From Sphingomonas suaedae (lineage in GTDB: Bacteria > Pseudomonadota > Alphaproteobacteria > Sphingomonadales > Sphingomonadaceae): a DNA stretch of 64,000 bases. Location: contig NZ_CP042239.1 in assembly GCF_007833215.1 (NCBI RefSeq), forward strand, positions 1,364,001-1,428,000. Reading direction: 5' to 3'. Within the stretch, counting starts at the first letter, position 1, and each line of letters starts with the position of its first letter. Shown here piece after piece: positions 43,716 to 53,504 of the stretch. Position numbers and translations under genes: made by a program. Under the pieces are notes generated by a model. That model worked only from the letters and a program-made list of their open reading frames with translations, had not been told where the DNA came from and did no database searches.

Positions 43716-44047
43716 GGGTTGAAACGAGGTTCGGGGGTTTACGGAAATTATCCGGCGTCTACGGCCCTGACGGTTCAGGGCTTTCCGGGTCCGGCAAATC
43801 TTCCATTGCTTCCAAAGGGATATTGGACAACACTTGGTTCCAGTCGGCCAAGGTGGCGAAGAGTTGGTTCAAACTCTCTCCTTCAAGGCGCACCATCCCG
43901 CCCCCCTTCGCGGGGAGCAGTGCGGTTTCCGGCGAGACCTGGCCGGTCCGAACGCGCAACACGGCCCCTATTGTGATTGACGATGTTCGACGCCGGGTGT
44001 CTAATGTTCTTTTCTCGAGGCGTTTGGACGCCACCTCGCGACATCGG
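43716..44047. other. Unassigned stretch at the right end of the element
   Basis: No gene that I can support. A minus-strand frame at 43759-44034 ends LNQLFATLADWNQVLSNIPL..., looks partly protein-like and could be a gene remnant. A hairpin GCCCTGA-CGGT-TCAGGGC lies at about 43763-43780. The right attachment site should be in or near this stretch, and the Crp/Fnr promoter probably lies in its last 100 bp. Confidence 0.35.
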
Positions 44048-44767
44048 ATGATTGAAAGTCATTTTGCCCGAATCCGTGCGCGCCACGCGCTGAGCACGGA
44101 AGAAGAGAGTGCCATTCGCGACGCGATGGGGCCGTCCCGTGCGTTCGATGCGCATCATACCTTTATCGAAGCAGGCACGCCGCTGAACGTCAGCGTGCTG
44201 CTGGTCGAGGGAATCGCGGGTCGTTACAAGGACCTCAGCGACGGGCGGCGCCAGATCACCGAATTACACGTGCCCGGCGATTTCGCCGATCTGCACAGCT
44301 TCACGCTGAAGCAGCTCGACCATAACCTCATTTCGCTCACGCCGTGTCGCGTCGTCCTGTTCCCCCATTCGAACCTGACCGAGTTGACCGAACGCTATCC
44401 GCGCATCGGCCGGCTTTACTGGTTCGCGACAAATCTGGACGCCGCCATCCATCGCGAATGGGTGTTGTCGATGGGAAGGCGTACCGCGATCGCCCGCACG
44501 GCGCATCTGTTCTGCGAATTGCAGGTACGACTGTCGCTTGTCGGCAGGGCGGAAGCGGACGGGTTCGACTTCAAACTCAGCCAGGTCGACCTTTCTGAAT
44601 GCCTTGGCCTGACCGACGTCCATGTCAACCGGTCGCTGCGGCGCCTGCGCGAAGCGGGACTGATGACCTTTCGCGGCGGGCGCGTGACGCTGCATGATCT
44701 GGACGGGCTGCGCGAAGTTGCCGAGTTCGATCCATCCTATCTCTATCTGGCCCCGCATCCGCTTTAG
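44048..44767 (+). CDS. Crp/Fnr family transcription regulator
   Basis: 239 residues from MIESHFARIRARHALS. A cyclic-nucleotide-binding-type barrel (FIEAGTPLNVSVLLVEGIAGRY, ITELHVPGDFADLHS) is followed by a winged helix (LSQVDLSECLGLTDVHVNRSLRRLREAGLM). There are no N-terminal cysteines, so it is not an oxygen-sensing Fnr. Upstream frame extension to 43706 is non-homologous. Similar regulators in sphingomonads accompany stress genes, as here. Confidence 0.88.
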   Translation: MIESHFARIRARHALSTEEESAIRDAMGPSRAFDAHHTFIEAGTPLNVSVLLVEGIAGRYKDLSDGRRQITELHVPGDFADLHSFTLKQLDHNLISLTPCRVVLFPHSNLTELTERYPRIGRLYWFATNLDAAIHREWVLSMGRRTAIARTAHLFCELQVRLSLVGRAEADGFDFKLSQVDLSECLGLTDVHVNRSLRRLREAGLMTFRGGRVTLHDLDGLREVAEFDPSYLYLAPHPL

Positions 44768-44851
44768 GCAGTCCAACTTACCCAGATTAATGACGCCCCC
44801 GACATGCCGCGTCCATATGGCGCCGGGTGGGCATTGATATGGAGACGGACA

Positions 44852-45022
44852 ATGCCGACCGACGACAGGGATTATTATCGTCAGCGCGCTGCAAAATCAC
44901 GCGATCTGGCGCAGGCGTCTCAGGACATTTCGGCGCGCCACGCGCATCTCATCCTGGCCGAGCGCTATGATCGGCTGGCGGCGGGCGAGAAGGTCGAACT
45001 CACCATCGTAGAGCGCGGCTGA
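44852..45022 (+). CDS. Small hypothetical protein
   Basis: 56 residues, MPTDDRDYYRQRAAKSRDLA..., helical with an RA-rich core (HAHLILAERYDRLAAGE). The pattern YYRxRAxxSRxLAxxA...A..HxxLAxRYxxLA is common in small alphaproteobacterial proteins of unknown role. GGAGACGG lies upstream of the ATG. Confidence 0.65.
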   Translation: MPTDDRDYYRQRAAKSRDLAQASQDISARHAHLILAERYDRLAAGEKVELTIVERG

Positions 45023-45170
45023 ACGCGGGTCTTGTTTGACTAACGTCCACAAAACATTGTGATTTCATGCGCATCATTGTGACCAAGCGAGGCAATTCCG
45101 CGACAGGCTGAATGGAACGGGCCGCCGTCGTGCATCGTTCAATCCGTACCATCCACAAAAGGAATATGCG

Positions 45171-45779
45171 ATGATCGAGCCCCTCGACCCGGCGGTCGCG
45201 GACGACGCGCCGCTGTCCGCATCCAAGCGGCAATCGGCTGCGGTCGGCGCCGCAACGGATGCGTTGATCGACAAGGCTGGCGACGGCGATGCCGATACCC
45301 TGGTCGGGCGCACGGTTACGATCAATCGTCCGCGCGAAGAGCTGTTCGCCTATTGGCGGGATTTCACCAACCTTCCGACATTTATGGACAATCTTGTCTC
45401 GGTCGAGATGCTGGACGGGGATCGGTCGCGCTGGATCGTGAAGGCGCCGGGCGACAAGACCGTCGAGTGGACATCGGCCATCACCGAAGAGCGCGACGGC
45501 GAGATGATCGCCTGGGCTTCGGAAGAGGGCGCGGACATACCCAATAGCGGCCGCATCGACTTTCGCGATGCCCAGGGCGATCGCGGGACGATCGTCACCG
45601 CGACGATCCTGTACGATCCGCCCGCCGGCATCATCGGCAAGGTCATCGCCAAGATGTTTCAGCGCGAACCGGCGATCCAGGCCCGGCGCGATCTGCGCCG
45701 CTTCAAGCAATTGATGGAAACCGGCGAAATCGCCACGGGCGCGCGCAACCGGCGTCTGATCGAGGAAGGGAAGAACTGA
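45171..45779 (+). CDS. SRPBCC-family (COG5637-like) protein
   Basis: 202 residues. The core from residue 45 is a SRPBCC/polyketide-cyclase fold: [27 protein letters not shown], then [18 protein letters not shown] and [20 protein letters not shown]. Such proteins bind hydrophobic ligands in the cytoplasm; the ligand is unknown. It overlaps the dehydrogenase gene by one base (TGATG), so the two are co-translated. Confidence 0.82.
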   Translation: MIEPLDPAVADDAPLSASKRQSAAVGAATDALIDKAGDGDADTLVGRTVTINRPREELFAYWRDFTNLPTFMDNLVSVEMLDGDRSRWIVKAPGDKTVEWTSAITEERDGEMIAWASEEGADIPNSGRIDFRDAQGDRGTIVTATILYDPPAGIIGKVIAKMFQREPAIQARRDLRRFKQLMETGEIATGARNRRLIEEGKN

Positions 45780-46981
45780 TGCGCGCACTCGCCTGGCACG
45801 GAAAGCACGACGTCCGCGTCGATACCGTCGACGATCCCGAAATCATCAACCCGCGCGACGCGATCATCAAGGTGACATCGACCGCGATCTGCGGGTCGGA
45901 TCTGCACCTTTACGACGGGTATATCCCGACGATGCAGTCCGGCGACATTCTCGGCCATGAGTTTATGGGCGAGGTCGTGGAGACGGGCCCCAAATCCACC
46001 CTGAAAAAGGGCCAGCGGGTGGTGGTGCCGTTCACCATCTCCTGCGGCAGCTGCTATCATTGCGGCAAGCAGCAATATTCGGCGTGCGACAACGGCCTGC
46101 CCGCCGACAATCAGGATATCGCGCAGCAACTATACGGCCAGCCGATGGCCGGGCTGTTCGGCTACAGCCACATGACCGGCGGCTATTCGGGCGGACAGGC
46201 CGAATATGTCCGTATTCCGTTCAGCGATGTCGGCCCGCTGGTGGTTCCGGACGGAGTTGACGACGACAAGGTGCTGTTTCTGTCCGACATTCTGCCGACC
46301 GGCTGGATGGCGGCAGAGAATGCCGAGATCGAACCGGGAGACACGGTCGCGGTCTGGGGCTGTGGTCCGGTGGGGCTGTTCGCCGTCCAGTCCGCCTTTC
46401 TGATGGGCGCAGAGCGGGTCATCGCCATCGACCATTTCCCCCGCCGGTTGGAATTGGCGAAGACGTTCGGCGCCGAGACGATCAATTTCGAGGAAAGCAA
46501 GACCTATGAAGCCTTGATGGAGATGACCGGCGGGATCGGACCTGACGCCTGTATCGACGCGGTCGGGCTGGAGGCGCACGGCTTCTTCGTCGATAATGTG
46601 ATCGACCAGATCAAGGCATCGACCTTCCTTGGGACGGATCGCGCACATTCGATCCGTCAGGCGATCGTCGCGTGCCGCAAGGGAGGCCGCGTGTCGATGC
46701 CCGCCGTCTATGGCGGCTTCGTCGACAAGTTCCCGCTCGGCGCGTTCATGGAAAAGGGCCTGACGCTCAAGACCGGGCAAACCCATGTCCAGCATTACAT
46801 GCCCGGACTTCTGAACGCGATCATGGAAGGGAAGATCGATACCACGTTCCTCATCAGTCACACGCTTCCGCTCGAAGAGGCGCCGCGTGGCTACAAGATG
46901 TTCCACGACAACCAGAATGAGGTGACCAAGGTCGTCCTCAAGCCCGGAATGGCGTCCGACGCCCGGATCGCAGCGGAGTAG
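45779..46981 (+). CDS. Zinc-dependent alcohol dehydrogenase, formaldehyde-dehydrogenase-like
   Basis: 400 residues. Catalytic zinc residues: [11 protein letters not shown] and [11 protein letters not shown]. The structural zinc region is reduced to [16 protein letters not shown]. The NAD-binding [14 protein letters not shown] motif follows. Length and the long insertion about [10 protein letters not shown] resemble glutathione-dependent formaldehyde dehydrogenase relatives. Substrate is unknown. Part of the cluster SRPBCC-ADH-SDR-small protein. Confidence 0.9.
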   Translation: MRALAWHGKHDVRVDTVDDPEIINPRDAIIKVTSTAICGSDLHLYDGYIPTMQSGDILGHEFMGEVVETGPKSTLKKGQRVVVPFTISCGSCYHCGKQQYSACDNGLPADNQDIAQQLYGQPMAGLFGYSHMTGGYSGGQAEYVRIPFSDVGPLVVPDGVDDDKVLFLSDILPTGWMAAENAEIEPGDTVAVWGCGPVGLFAVQSAFLMGAERVIAIDHFPRRLELAKTFGAETINFEESKTYEALMEMTGGIGPDACIDAVGLEAHGFFVDNVIDQIKASTFLGTDRAHSIRQAIVACRKGGRVSMPAVYGGFVDKFPLGAFMEKGLTLKTGQTHVQHYMPGLLNAIMEGKIDTTFLISHTLPLEEAPRGYKMFHDNQNEVTKVVLKPGMASDARIAAE

Positions 46982-46985
46982 CCAG

Positions 46986-47771
46986 ATGACCAACAAGCTC
47001 GCAATCGTAACCGGAGCATCGACCGGTATCGGCTTTGAACTGGCCAAACTGGCGGTCGCCGATGGGTATGACCTTATCGTCGTCGCCAACGAGCCGCAGA
47101 TCCAGAATGCGGCGGCGGCGTTCGGCAAAGCCGGTGTCACGGTCGAATCGCTTGAGACGGATCTGTCCACCATCGAGGGCGTCGACCGGCTGCTCCACGC
47201 GGTCGGGGGAAGACCCGTCGACGTCCTCGTCGCCAATGCCGGCGTCGGTACAGGCGGAGCATTTCTCGATCTTGAGGTGTCCGCCTGGCGCCATTCGATC
47301 GACACCAACATCACAGGCACGATCTATCTGCTGCAAAAGGTGCTTCAGGCCATGGTGGCGCGCGGAACAGGCCAGGTGCTGGTGACGGGATCGATCGCGG
47401 GCTATATCCCCGGCAGCTTCAACGCCGTGTACAACGCGACCAAGTCCTTCATCGACAATTTCACCGAAGCGCTGCGCAACGAACTGAAGGATGTCGAGGG
47501 TGTTACGCTCACCACGCTGATGCCCGGCCCGACGGACACCCCGTTTTTCGCGCGCGCCGACATGCTCGACACCCGGGTCGGACAGGATGACAGCAAGGCC
47601 GACCCGGCCAAGGTCGCGCAGGACGGGTGGTCGGCGATGAAAGATCGCAAGGGGCATATCGTCTCGGGGATCGGCAACAAGCTCCAGGTCGCGGCGTCGG
47701 GCATCGTCCCGCAATCCATCCTGGCCGAAATGCACCGCGGCATGGCCGAACCCGGCTCCGGCAAGGAATGA
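46986..47771 (+). CDS. Short-chain dehydrogenase/reductase
   Basis: 261 residues with the SDR hallmarks VTGASTGIGFELAK (NAD(P) loop), VLVANAGVGTGG, the catalytic Ser in VTGSIAGYIPGS and YNATKSFIDNF (YxxxK). It starts 4 bp after the alcohol dehydrogenase, so it belongs to the same operon. Confidence 0.92.
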   Translation: MTNKLAIVTGASTGIGFELAKLAVADGYDLIVVANEPQIQNAAAAFGKAGVTVESLETDLSTIEGVDRLLHAVGGRPVDVLVANAGVGTGGAFLDLEVSAWRHSIDTNITGTIYLLQKVLQAMVARGTGQVLVTGSIAGYIPGSFNAVYNATKSFIDNFTEALRNELKDVEGVTLTTLMPGPTDTPFFARADMLDTRVGQDDSKADPAKVAQDGWSAMKDRKGHIVSGIGNKLQVAASGIVPQSILAEMHRGMAEPGSGKE

Positions 47772-47811
47772 ACGACATTCATTGCCAGATGGAAAACCGA
47801 AGGAGAGACCC

Positions 47812-48006
47812 ATGACCGACGCCCACACCGAAACCCAGCCGCGCCCCAACCTCTCGACCGAGCCGGGAGAAAAGAAGGTCGCGCCGAACGCCGCGACGAC
47901 GACTCAGGACCAGCCGAACCTGTCAACGGAACATCAGCGTGAGGGCGATGCGCGCAGCCCGAGCGACACACTCGATCGCGGCGAGGACAAGACCGACGTT
48001 CGATGA
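47812..48006 (+). CDS. Small disordered acidic/polar protein
   Basis: 64 residues, MTDAHTETQPRPNLSTEPGE..., containing two copies of QPxPNLSTE-like sequence (PRPNLSTEPGEKK and DQPNLSTEHQRE). No hydrophobic core, so likely disordered. AAGGAGAG lies 5 bp upstream of the ATG, a strong ribosome site. Last gene of the stress-type operon. Confidence 0.7.
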   Translation: MTDAHTETQPRPNLSTEPGEKKVAPNAATTTQDQPNLSTEHQREGDARSPSDTLDRGEDKTDVR

Positions 48007-48211
48007 CAGAGCGCCAGGGCGCCGGCGGACGGACAACAGCCCGGCAATAGCCTGGCAATTCCCCGTCGGCGCCGGTCAGCTACACGGCTAATAATGGTTG
48101 CAGCAGCGGCGACACCGCTCCCCGGGCGCCTACGCGCTACTTTCCCCCTCGCCTTTCGCCGCCGCCGCGTTAAACATGCGCGCGACTGACAACGTTATCA
48201 GGAGAGGGGCC

Positions 48212-49522
48212 TTGGCCGCACCGGTTATGGAAATAAGCTCGACCGACCCGAATCCGGGCGATCCGGGCGCACAGGGCATCAACGCGCCCGACCTTCAGGT
48301 CTTCGTCTTCGCACTCTTCTTCATCTTCGGCGGCATCACCTCGCTTAACGATGTGCTGATTCCGAAGCTCAAGGAACTGTTCACGCTCAACTACACCCAG
48401 GCGATGCTGATCCAGTTCTGCTTCTTCACTGCCTATCTGGTGATCGGCATTCCCGGCGCGAAGCTGGTCAAGAAGCTCGGCTATATGCGCGGCGCGGTGG
48501 CGGGGCTCGTCACCATGATGGTCGGCTGTCTGTTGTTCATTCCGGCCTCGCAGACCGCGACCTATGGGCTGTTCCTCGGCGCGCTGTTCGTGCTGGCGAG
48601 CGGCGTCGTGATCGTCCAGGTCGTCGCCAACCCGCTGATCTCCCTGCTCGGCAAGCCGCAGACGGCGCATAGCCGCCTCACCTTTGCCCAGGCGTTCAAC
48701 TCGCTCGGCACGACGGTGTTTCCGCTGGTCGGCGCGGCGCTGATCCTGGGCAGTATTGCGGGTGTCGAGGCCGCCGATCTGTCGGGCGCGGAACTCGCCG
48801 CCTATCGCACGGCGGAGAGCCAGGCCATCGTCAACGGCTATCTGGGCATCGCCGCAGCACTGGCGATCGTCGCGATCGCCGTGTGGCTGTTCCGCAACCG
48901 GCTGAAGGGCGAACGGCACGAGGCGAGCAAGGGCTTTGCCGGACTCGATCTCGTCAAGCGCCCGCGCTTCGGGTTCGGCGCGCTGTGCATCTTCCTCTAT
49001 GTCGGCGCGGAAGTCTCGATCGGATCGCTCATCATCAACTATCTCGCGCTGGAGCGCGTGTTGGGAGAGCCGGAATCGGTCGTCGGCTGGATGATCATGT
49101 TCTATTGGGGCGGCGCGATGGTCGGCCGCTTCATCGGGTCGGCGCTGATGCGGATCATCAGCCCTGGCAAGCTGCTCGCATTCGTCGCGGTCGGTGCGAT
49201 CGCCTTGATCGTCATTTCGTCGAACACCAGCGGGACGCTCGCCGCCTATTCGTTGCTCGCAGTGGGTCTGATGAACTCGATCATGTTCCCGACGATCTTC
49301 GCGCTGGCGTCGGAGCGGCTGGGCAGCCGTGCGGCGGACGGATCGGGGATCATCAACATCGCGATTTTTGGCGGCGCGGTGATTCCGCTGGCGACCGGCG
49401 CGCTGGCCGACATGACCGGAAGCCTGGCGTTCGCCTTCACGCTCCCAGCGCTTTGCTACGCGATCATCGCGGGCTTCGGCTATTATGCCCGCCGCCCCTA
49501 TGACGGGCCGGTCGCGGGATAA
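48212..49522 (+). CDS. FucP/GluP-like MFS sugar transporter
   Basis: About 436 residues with twelve membrane segments. Landmarks of the fucose/glucose-galactose MFS family: FALFFIFGGITSLNDVLIPKL, QFCFFTAYLVIGIPGAKLVKKLGY, QVVANPLISLLG and LTFAQAFNSLGTTVFPLVGA. It takes up a hexose with protons. I prefer the TTG at 48212, which has GGAG 7 bp upstream, over ATGs at 48176 (no ribosome site) and 48227. A strong terminator follows. Confidence 0.85.
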   Translation: MAAPVMEISSTDPNPGDPGAQGINAPDLQVFVFALFFIFGGITSLNDVLIPKLKELFTLNYTQAMLIQFCFFTAYLVIGIPGAKLVKKLGYMRGAVAGLVTMMVGCLLFIPASQTATYGLFLGALFVLASGVVIVQVVANPLISLLGKPQTAHSRLTFAQAFNSLGTTVFPLVGAALILGSIAGVEAADLSGAELAAYRTAESQAIVNGYLGIAAALAIVAIAVWLFRNRLKGERHEASKGFAGLDLVKRPRFGFGALCIFLYVGAEVSIGSLIINYLALERVLGEPESVVGWMIMFYWGGAMVGRFIGSALMRIISPGKLLAFVAVGAIALIVISSNTSGTLAAYSLLAVGLMNSIMFPTIFALASERLGSRAADGSGIINIAIFGGAVIPLATGALADMTGSLAFAFTLPALCYAIIAGFGYYARRPYDGPVAG

Positions 49523-49537
49523 GGGCCCGAAATGATT

Positions 49538-49570
49538 GAAGGGGCCGGCAGAGGGATCGCCGGCCCCTTC
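49538..49570. terminator. Bidirectional terminator hairpin
   Basis: GAAGGGGCCGGC and GCCGGCCCCTTC form a perfect 12-bp stem with a 9-nt loop, between the convergent transporter gene and the 49619 gene. T runs are weak on both sides. Confidence 0.6.
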
Positions 49571-49618
49571 GCTCGGGGGTGACCAGAAGTGGCAGGTAGC
49601 GCCCCCGGGTCTTGAATG

Positions 49619-49945
49619 TCAGGCGGCGAGCGCGTCCTGGCTCGGCAGGCCCGGCATCGCATCGACCCAGAAATCGTCGACCGAACAGCCCGGCACCAGC
49701 GACGGTGCGCACAGCAGCGCGATGCAATCGGCCAGTTGCGGCGCTTCGACGGGGCCGATCGTTTCCTCGACCATCTCGTCGCAACCGCCCGGCGCGGCCA
49801 GCAGCCGGTCGCGGGCCGCGTTCCACAGCCGCTCGGCATCGCTGAGCGCCAGCGTCACCGTCACGCGGAACTCGGGCTGCGGACCCATGCCCCATACGCG
49901 CCGGTCGGGGTCGTTCTTCAAGCCATGTGACTCACGTGGGTCCAT
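49619..49945 (-). CDS. Hypothetical protein
   Basis: 108 residues, MDPRESHGLKNDPDRRVWGM..., with a strand-rich N-terminal half (EFRVTVTLALSDAERLWNAA) and an acidic helical tail containing two Cys (LADCIALLCAPSLVPGC). No family was recognised. The start is ATG 49945, preceded by an in-frame TTG. A perfect palindrome lies 35 bp upstream and may be an operator. Confidence 0.65.
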   Translation of the reverse strand: MDPRESHGLKNDPDRRVWGMGPQPEFRVTVTLALSDAERLWNAARDRLLAAPGGCDEMVEETIGPVEAPQLADCIALLCAPSLVPGCSVDDFWVDAMPGLPSQDALAA

Positions 49946-49979
49946 CAACCTTGTTCCTCACAGTTTAGCGCTATTGTCA

Positions 49980-49993
49980 GGCGATTAATCGCC
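49980..49993. promoter_or_regulatory. 14-bp perfect palindrome, possible operator
   Basis: GGCGATTAATCGCC, in the short noncoding region upstream of the 49619-49945 gene. No second copy was seen. Confidence 0.35.
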
Positions 49994-50073
49994 CATTCGC
50001 GGCGCGGACGGAATATCGCGGGACTACCTATCGTAGTTGTACCTAGGCGGTTCGGCTGGCCGGAAACGGCTCT

Positions 50074-50487
50074 TCACGCCGCCCGCTCCGCCGATGGCAT
50101 ACCACCCAGCGCCCGCGCATGGGCACAGACGATGCACAATTCAGCGAACAGCCGGTCCCACATCGTTGCGGGGATCGTCAGCGCGGCTTCGTCGAGCGGA
50201 TGGCGGCGCACCTCGATCCGGACGACCGGATCGTGGCCCAGGCTGAAAGTCGCCGCGAGCGGACCGAACGACGTTTCGTCGGGAAGCTGTTGCCGCCCCG
50301 CCAGCCGCGCTGCGACGATATAGCCGCACAACAGATCGACCCCGTGAATGTCGAGCCGCACCTCCGCATCGATATCGAACCGATGCAGCCGGACCGCCGC
50401 TCCGCGCGCATCGCGTTCGATAGTGACGCGCAGCCGGATGCCGGTAGCGTCGATGATTTCGCGGATGCGGGGCGCGGTCGTTACCAT
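50074..50487 (-). CDS. Hypothetical protein beside flagellin
   Basis: 137 residues from MVTTAPRIREIIDATGIRLR; a TTG at 50514 would add nine residues. The content is beta-rich and acidic/basic mixed (RLRVTIERDARGAAVRLHRF, DAEVRLDIHGVDLLCGYIV), perhaps a small PilZ-like or barrel fold, but without a diagnostic motif. It sits downstream of fliC on the same strand, separated from it by the fliC terminator, so it is a separate transcript. Confidence 0.6.
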   Translation of the reverse strand: MVTTAPRIREIIDATGIRLRVTIERDARGAAVRLHRFDIDAEVRLDIHGVDLLCGYIVAARLAGRQQLPDETSFGPLAATFSLGHDPVVRIEVRRHPLDEAALTIPATMWDRLFAELCIVCAHARALGGMPSAERAA

Positions 50488-50571
50488 GGTCTGTCTTATA
50501 GAAGCGTCAACCAAGCGGCGGGTGCGTTACCCAAATTTGTGACGCGGAAACTTCGGTCTATGCCAGAAACG

Positions 50572-50606
50572 AAAAACGGGCCGGAACGCGAATGCGTCCC
50601 GGCCCG
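50572..50606 (-). terminator. fliC intrinsic terminator
   Basis: On the minus strand CGGGCCGGGACGC-ATTC-GCGTTCCGGCCCG, a 13-bp stem with one G-U pair, is followed by TTTTTC. It lies 22 bp after the flagellin stop. Confidence 0.85.
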
Positions 50607-50627
50607 CCTTTGTCAGGGCCGTTAAAC

Positions 50628-51446
50628 TTAACGGAACAGCGAGGTGATCGTCTGCGGCGCCTGGTTGGCGATCGACAGAGCCTGCACGCCCAGCTGCTGC
50701 TTGACCTGCAGCGCCTGGAGCTTGGCCGATTCCTTCGCCAGATCGGCGTCGACAAGGTTGCCGATGCCGCTCTCGATCACGTCCGACAGCTTGCCCACGA
50801 AGGTCTGCTGACCTTCGATCTTGCGCGAAGCCGCACCCAGCGTGCTCATCTTGGTGTTGATGGCAGCGGCCTGGGTGTCGAGCGTGCCCACCATCGTCTC
50901 CGCCGTGGCGGCGTCGGTGAAGGTGGCGCCGACAGCAGTCACGATCGCCGTGAAGTCCTGGTTCGCGACGTCGAGCGTGGCAGCGGCCGTATCGGTCGAC
51001 TGCAGCGCGGCGACGGTGCCACCGGCCGCCTTGAGCAGGTTGGTTCCGTTGAACTCGCTGGAATCGATGATCGTGTTGATCTGTTCCTTGAGGCCATCGA
51101 AATCCGCTGCCAGTGCGGTGCGGCTGGTTGCATCCAGACCCGCATCCGACGCTTCGACAGCCTTCGCCTTCATCTGGTTGACGAGGTCGGAGATCTGCTC
51201 GGCGCCGGCAACCGCGACGTCAACCGTGCTCTTTGCACGGCTGAGCGACGAACCGACCGACTTCAGACCGCCCAGATCGCCGCGAAGCGTCTGTGCGATG
51301 GCGAAGGCAGCCGAGTCATCCTTGGTCGACGCGACGTTCATGCCGGTGTTGATGCGGCTCTGGGTGGTAGACAGGGACTTGTTGGTCTGATTCAGGCTCT
51401 GGAGAGCCGCCATCGCGCCAACGTTGGTGTTAACCGAAAAGGCCAT
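50628..51446 (-). CDS. fliC: Flagellin
   Basis: 272 residues. The N-terminal D0/D1 part AFSVNTNVGAMAALQSLNQT...SRINTGMNVASTKDDSAAFAI and the C-terminal DLAKESAKLQALQVKQQLGVQALSIANQ...ITSLFR are textbook flagellin ends; the variable middle is short. It polymerises into the filament after export by the flagellar type III system. The start MAFSVNT has AAGGAA upstream; an extension to 51524 is not flagellin-like. Confidence 0.97.
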   Translation of the reverse strand: MAFSVNTNVGAMAALQSLNQTNKSLSTTQSRINTGMNVASTKDDSAAFAIAQTLRGDLGGLKSVGSSLSRAKSTVDVAVAGAEQISDLVNQMKAKAVEASDAGLDATSRTALAADFDGLKEQINTIIDSSEFNGTNLLKAAGGTVAALQSTDTAAATLDVANQDFTAIVTAVGATFTDAATAETMVGTLDTQAAAINTKMSTLGAASRKIEGQQTFVGKLSDVIESGIGNLVDADLAKESAKLQALQVKQQLGVQALSIANQAPQTITSLFR

Positions 51447-51737
51447 GATAAATTCCTTCTGGAAGAATGGCCGCTTCTGCGGCCAAGGTCGGGGCGCCGA
51501 CCCGGCGACGGCTCGCAAAGACACGGACCGCAGGTGTATTTTGGAATGGCAGCGCGGGGTTCGGTCGCGCGCATCGACAATTGATGGTTAGCCAGAGATT
51601 AAGCACCCCATCGGAGCCGCCGACCCGCTCCATTTATGCCAGCGCCCGACCGCAGGGACGGTTGCGGGCCTATAATGACGGCGTTTGGTCGCCCGCAACG
51701 GCGACGCCTCCCGATCAACAATAAGGGGTTCTTCCCG

Positions 51738-53504
51738 ATGCAGAATTGGCCCATCTGGCGAAAACTCGCCGCGTCCTTCCTGCTGCTTGTCCTGACATTC
51801 GCGGGCGTCAGCGCGCTGATCGTCTCCAGCATGTCGGGCCTGCAAAAGGCCCAGACCGAAAAAGCCCATGCGCACGAAGCGGCGCGGGTGGCGCAGACCC
51901 TGCTCTACCTGACGCTCGAACAGATGAACGCCGTGCGCGGCTTCACCATCCTGGGCCAGGACGCCTTCTACAAGACCTATGTCGAGAATCGCGATCTGGT
52001 CGCCCCTGCTGTCGCGGACATCCGCAAGTTCTCCGAGGGACATGATTTCGGCGCGCTGATCGACGAATATGCCGCCGCGACCGAAGCATGGCAGAAGGAG
52101 AAGCTCGAGCCGACGATCGCGCTGGCACGTAACCCCGCGACCCGCCTCGAGGCGCAGGAACTGGCCGGCAAGAAGCAGCTTGGCCGGATCCGTGACGCGA
52201 TCGAGGTCATCGACAAGGCGCAGGGCGACCGCGTCGTGGCGGCCGACGCCGAAGAAGCACGGCTGCGCTCGGCAGTGCAGTGGACCCTGGGCCTCGGCAT
52301 CGCGATCATGGTGGCGCTCTCGGGGGGCCTCGCCTATCTGCTCAACCGCTCGATCGCCAAGCCCGTGTCCGACATGGTCGGCAAGATGGGCCGCCTCGCG
52401 GCGGGCGATCATGCCGTCGAGGCACAGACCGGCGATCGCCGCGACGAGATCGGCGACATGGGCCGTGCGCTCCACGTCTTCCGCGACGCCGCGATCGAAA
52501 AGGAACGTTCGGAAGCCGCCAAGCGCGCTGCCGATGCCGAGCAGAAGAAGGTCGTCGATTTGCTGAGCGGCGCGCTCAAGCGCCTGTCGGCAGGCGATGT
52601 GTCGCACAGCATCGACGCCGACGTGGCTCCGGCCTATCAGGGGCTGCGCGACGATTATAACGCTGCGGTCGGCGGGCTGCGTAACCTTGTCACCGCAGTC
52701 AGCCAGAGTGTCAGCGCAATCCGCACGGGCACCAGCGAGATCGCCAGCGCGACCAATGATCTCGCGCGCCGCACCGAAAGCAATGCCGCTTCGATCGAGG
52801 AAACCGCCGCTGCGGTGACGCAGATCGACGGCAGCGTCCGCGCCAACACCGACGCTGCGGGCCAGACCGTCAACCGCGCCAGCCGTGCGCACGAAGCGGT
52901 CGAATCCGGCCGCTCGGTCGCCGATGAGGCGATGCAGGCGATGACCCGCGTCTCCGACAGCGCACGCGGCATCGACGACGTGATCGAAGGGCTCGACAAG
53001 ATCGCCTTCCAGACCCGTGTCCTCGCGATGAACGCGGCGGTCGAGGCAGGCCGTGCAGGTGAGGCTGGTCGCGGTTTCGCGGTTGTCGCCGATCTCGTCT
53101 CCGCGCTCGCCATGCGCGCCGAGGAGGAATCGAAACAGGCCCGCGAACAGCTCACCGCGACCCAGGTCGATATCGAGGGCGCCGTCGAGGCGGTGCGCCG
53201 CGTCGATGCCGCACTGGTCGGCATTGCAGGCGATGTGGACGAGGTAAACGGCCTGCTGAACTCGGTTGCCGAGGGCAGCCGGTCGCAGGCGACGGCGATC
53301 GGCGAAGTTTCGGGCGCGATCCAGTCGCTCGACAGCGCAACGCAGCAAAATGCCGCGATGGTCGAACAGACCTCCGCCGCAGCACGCACGCTGAGCGTCG
53401 AGGCCGATCGCCTTGCCGAACATGCCAGCGCGTTCGAACCCGGCTTGCGCCGCGATCACGGGGCAGGCAACGGCACCACGCAGGATTGGGAGATGGCGGC
53501 ATGA
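51738..53504 (+). CDS. Methyl-accepting chemotaxis protein
   Basis: 588 residues. N-terminal membrane helix (LAASFLLLVLTFAGVSALIV), a periplasmic helical domain, a second helix (LGLGIAIMVALSGGLAYLL), HAMP (KPVSDMVGKMGRLAAGD), and the signalling domain with hairpin tip IDDVIEGLDKIAFQTRVLAMNAAVEAGRAGEAGRGFAVVA. It relays a periplasmic signal to CheA. The tip has QTRVLAMNA where QTNLLALNA is usual. Its end overlaps the start of the next gene (ATGATG), so they are co-translated. Confidence 0.93.
   Translation: MQNWPIWRKLAASFLLLVLTFAGVSALIVSSMSGLQKAQTEKAHAHEAARVAQTLLYLTLEQMNAVRGFTILGQDAFYKTYVENRDLVAPAVADIRKFSEGHDFGALIDEYAAATEAWQKEKLEPTIALARNPATRLEAQELAGKKQLGRIRDAIEVIDKAQGDRVVAADAEEARLRSAVQWTLGLGIAIMVALSGGLAYLLNRSIAKPVSDMVGKMGRLAAGDHAVEAQTGDRRDEIGDMGRALHVFRDAAIEKERSEAAKRAADAEQKKVVDLLSGALKRLSAGDVSHSIDADVAPAYQGLRDDYNAAVGGLRNLVTAVSQSVSAIRTGTSEIASATNDLARRTESNAASIEETAAAVTQIDGSVRANTDAAGQTVNRASRAHEAVESGRSVADEAMQAMTRVSDSARGIDDVIEGLDKIAFQTRVLAMNAAVEAGRAGEAGRGFAVVADLVSALAMRAEEESKQAREQLTATQVDIEGAVEAVRRVDAALVGIAGDVDEVNGLLNSVAEGSRSQATAIGEVSGAIQSLDSATQQNAAMVEQTSAAARTLSVEADRLAEHASAFEPGLRRDHGAGNGTTQDWEMAA

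Noticed and set aside
43600..44000. Right attachment site matching the tRNA-Thr 3' end
   Set aside because: No copy of GGTTCGATTCCTGC or the acceptor end was found by eye; serine recombinases may use only a very short identity, so the edge stays undefined.
43759..44034. Minus-strand open frame of 91 codons
   Set aside because: The C-terminal half looks somewhat protein-like, but there is no ribosome site and no known family; kept only as a possible remnant.
43706..44047. N-terminal extension of the Crp/Fnr gene
   Set aside because: The extra 114 codons have no similarity to the family and run through the candidate oriT edge; the ATG at 44048 gives the normal length.
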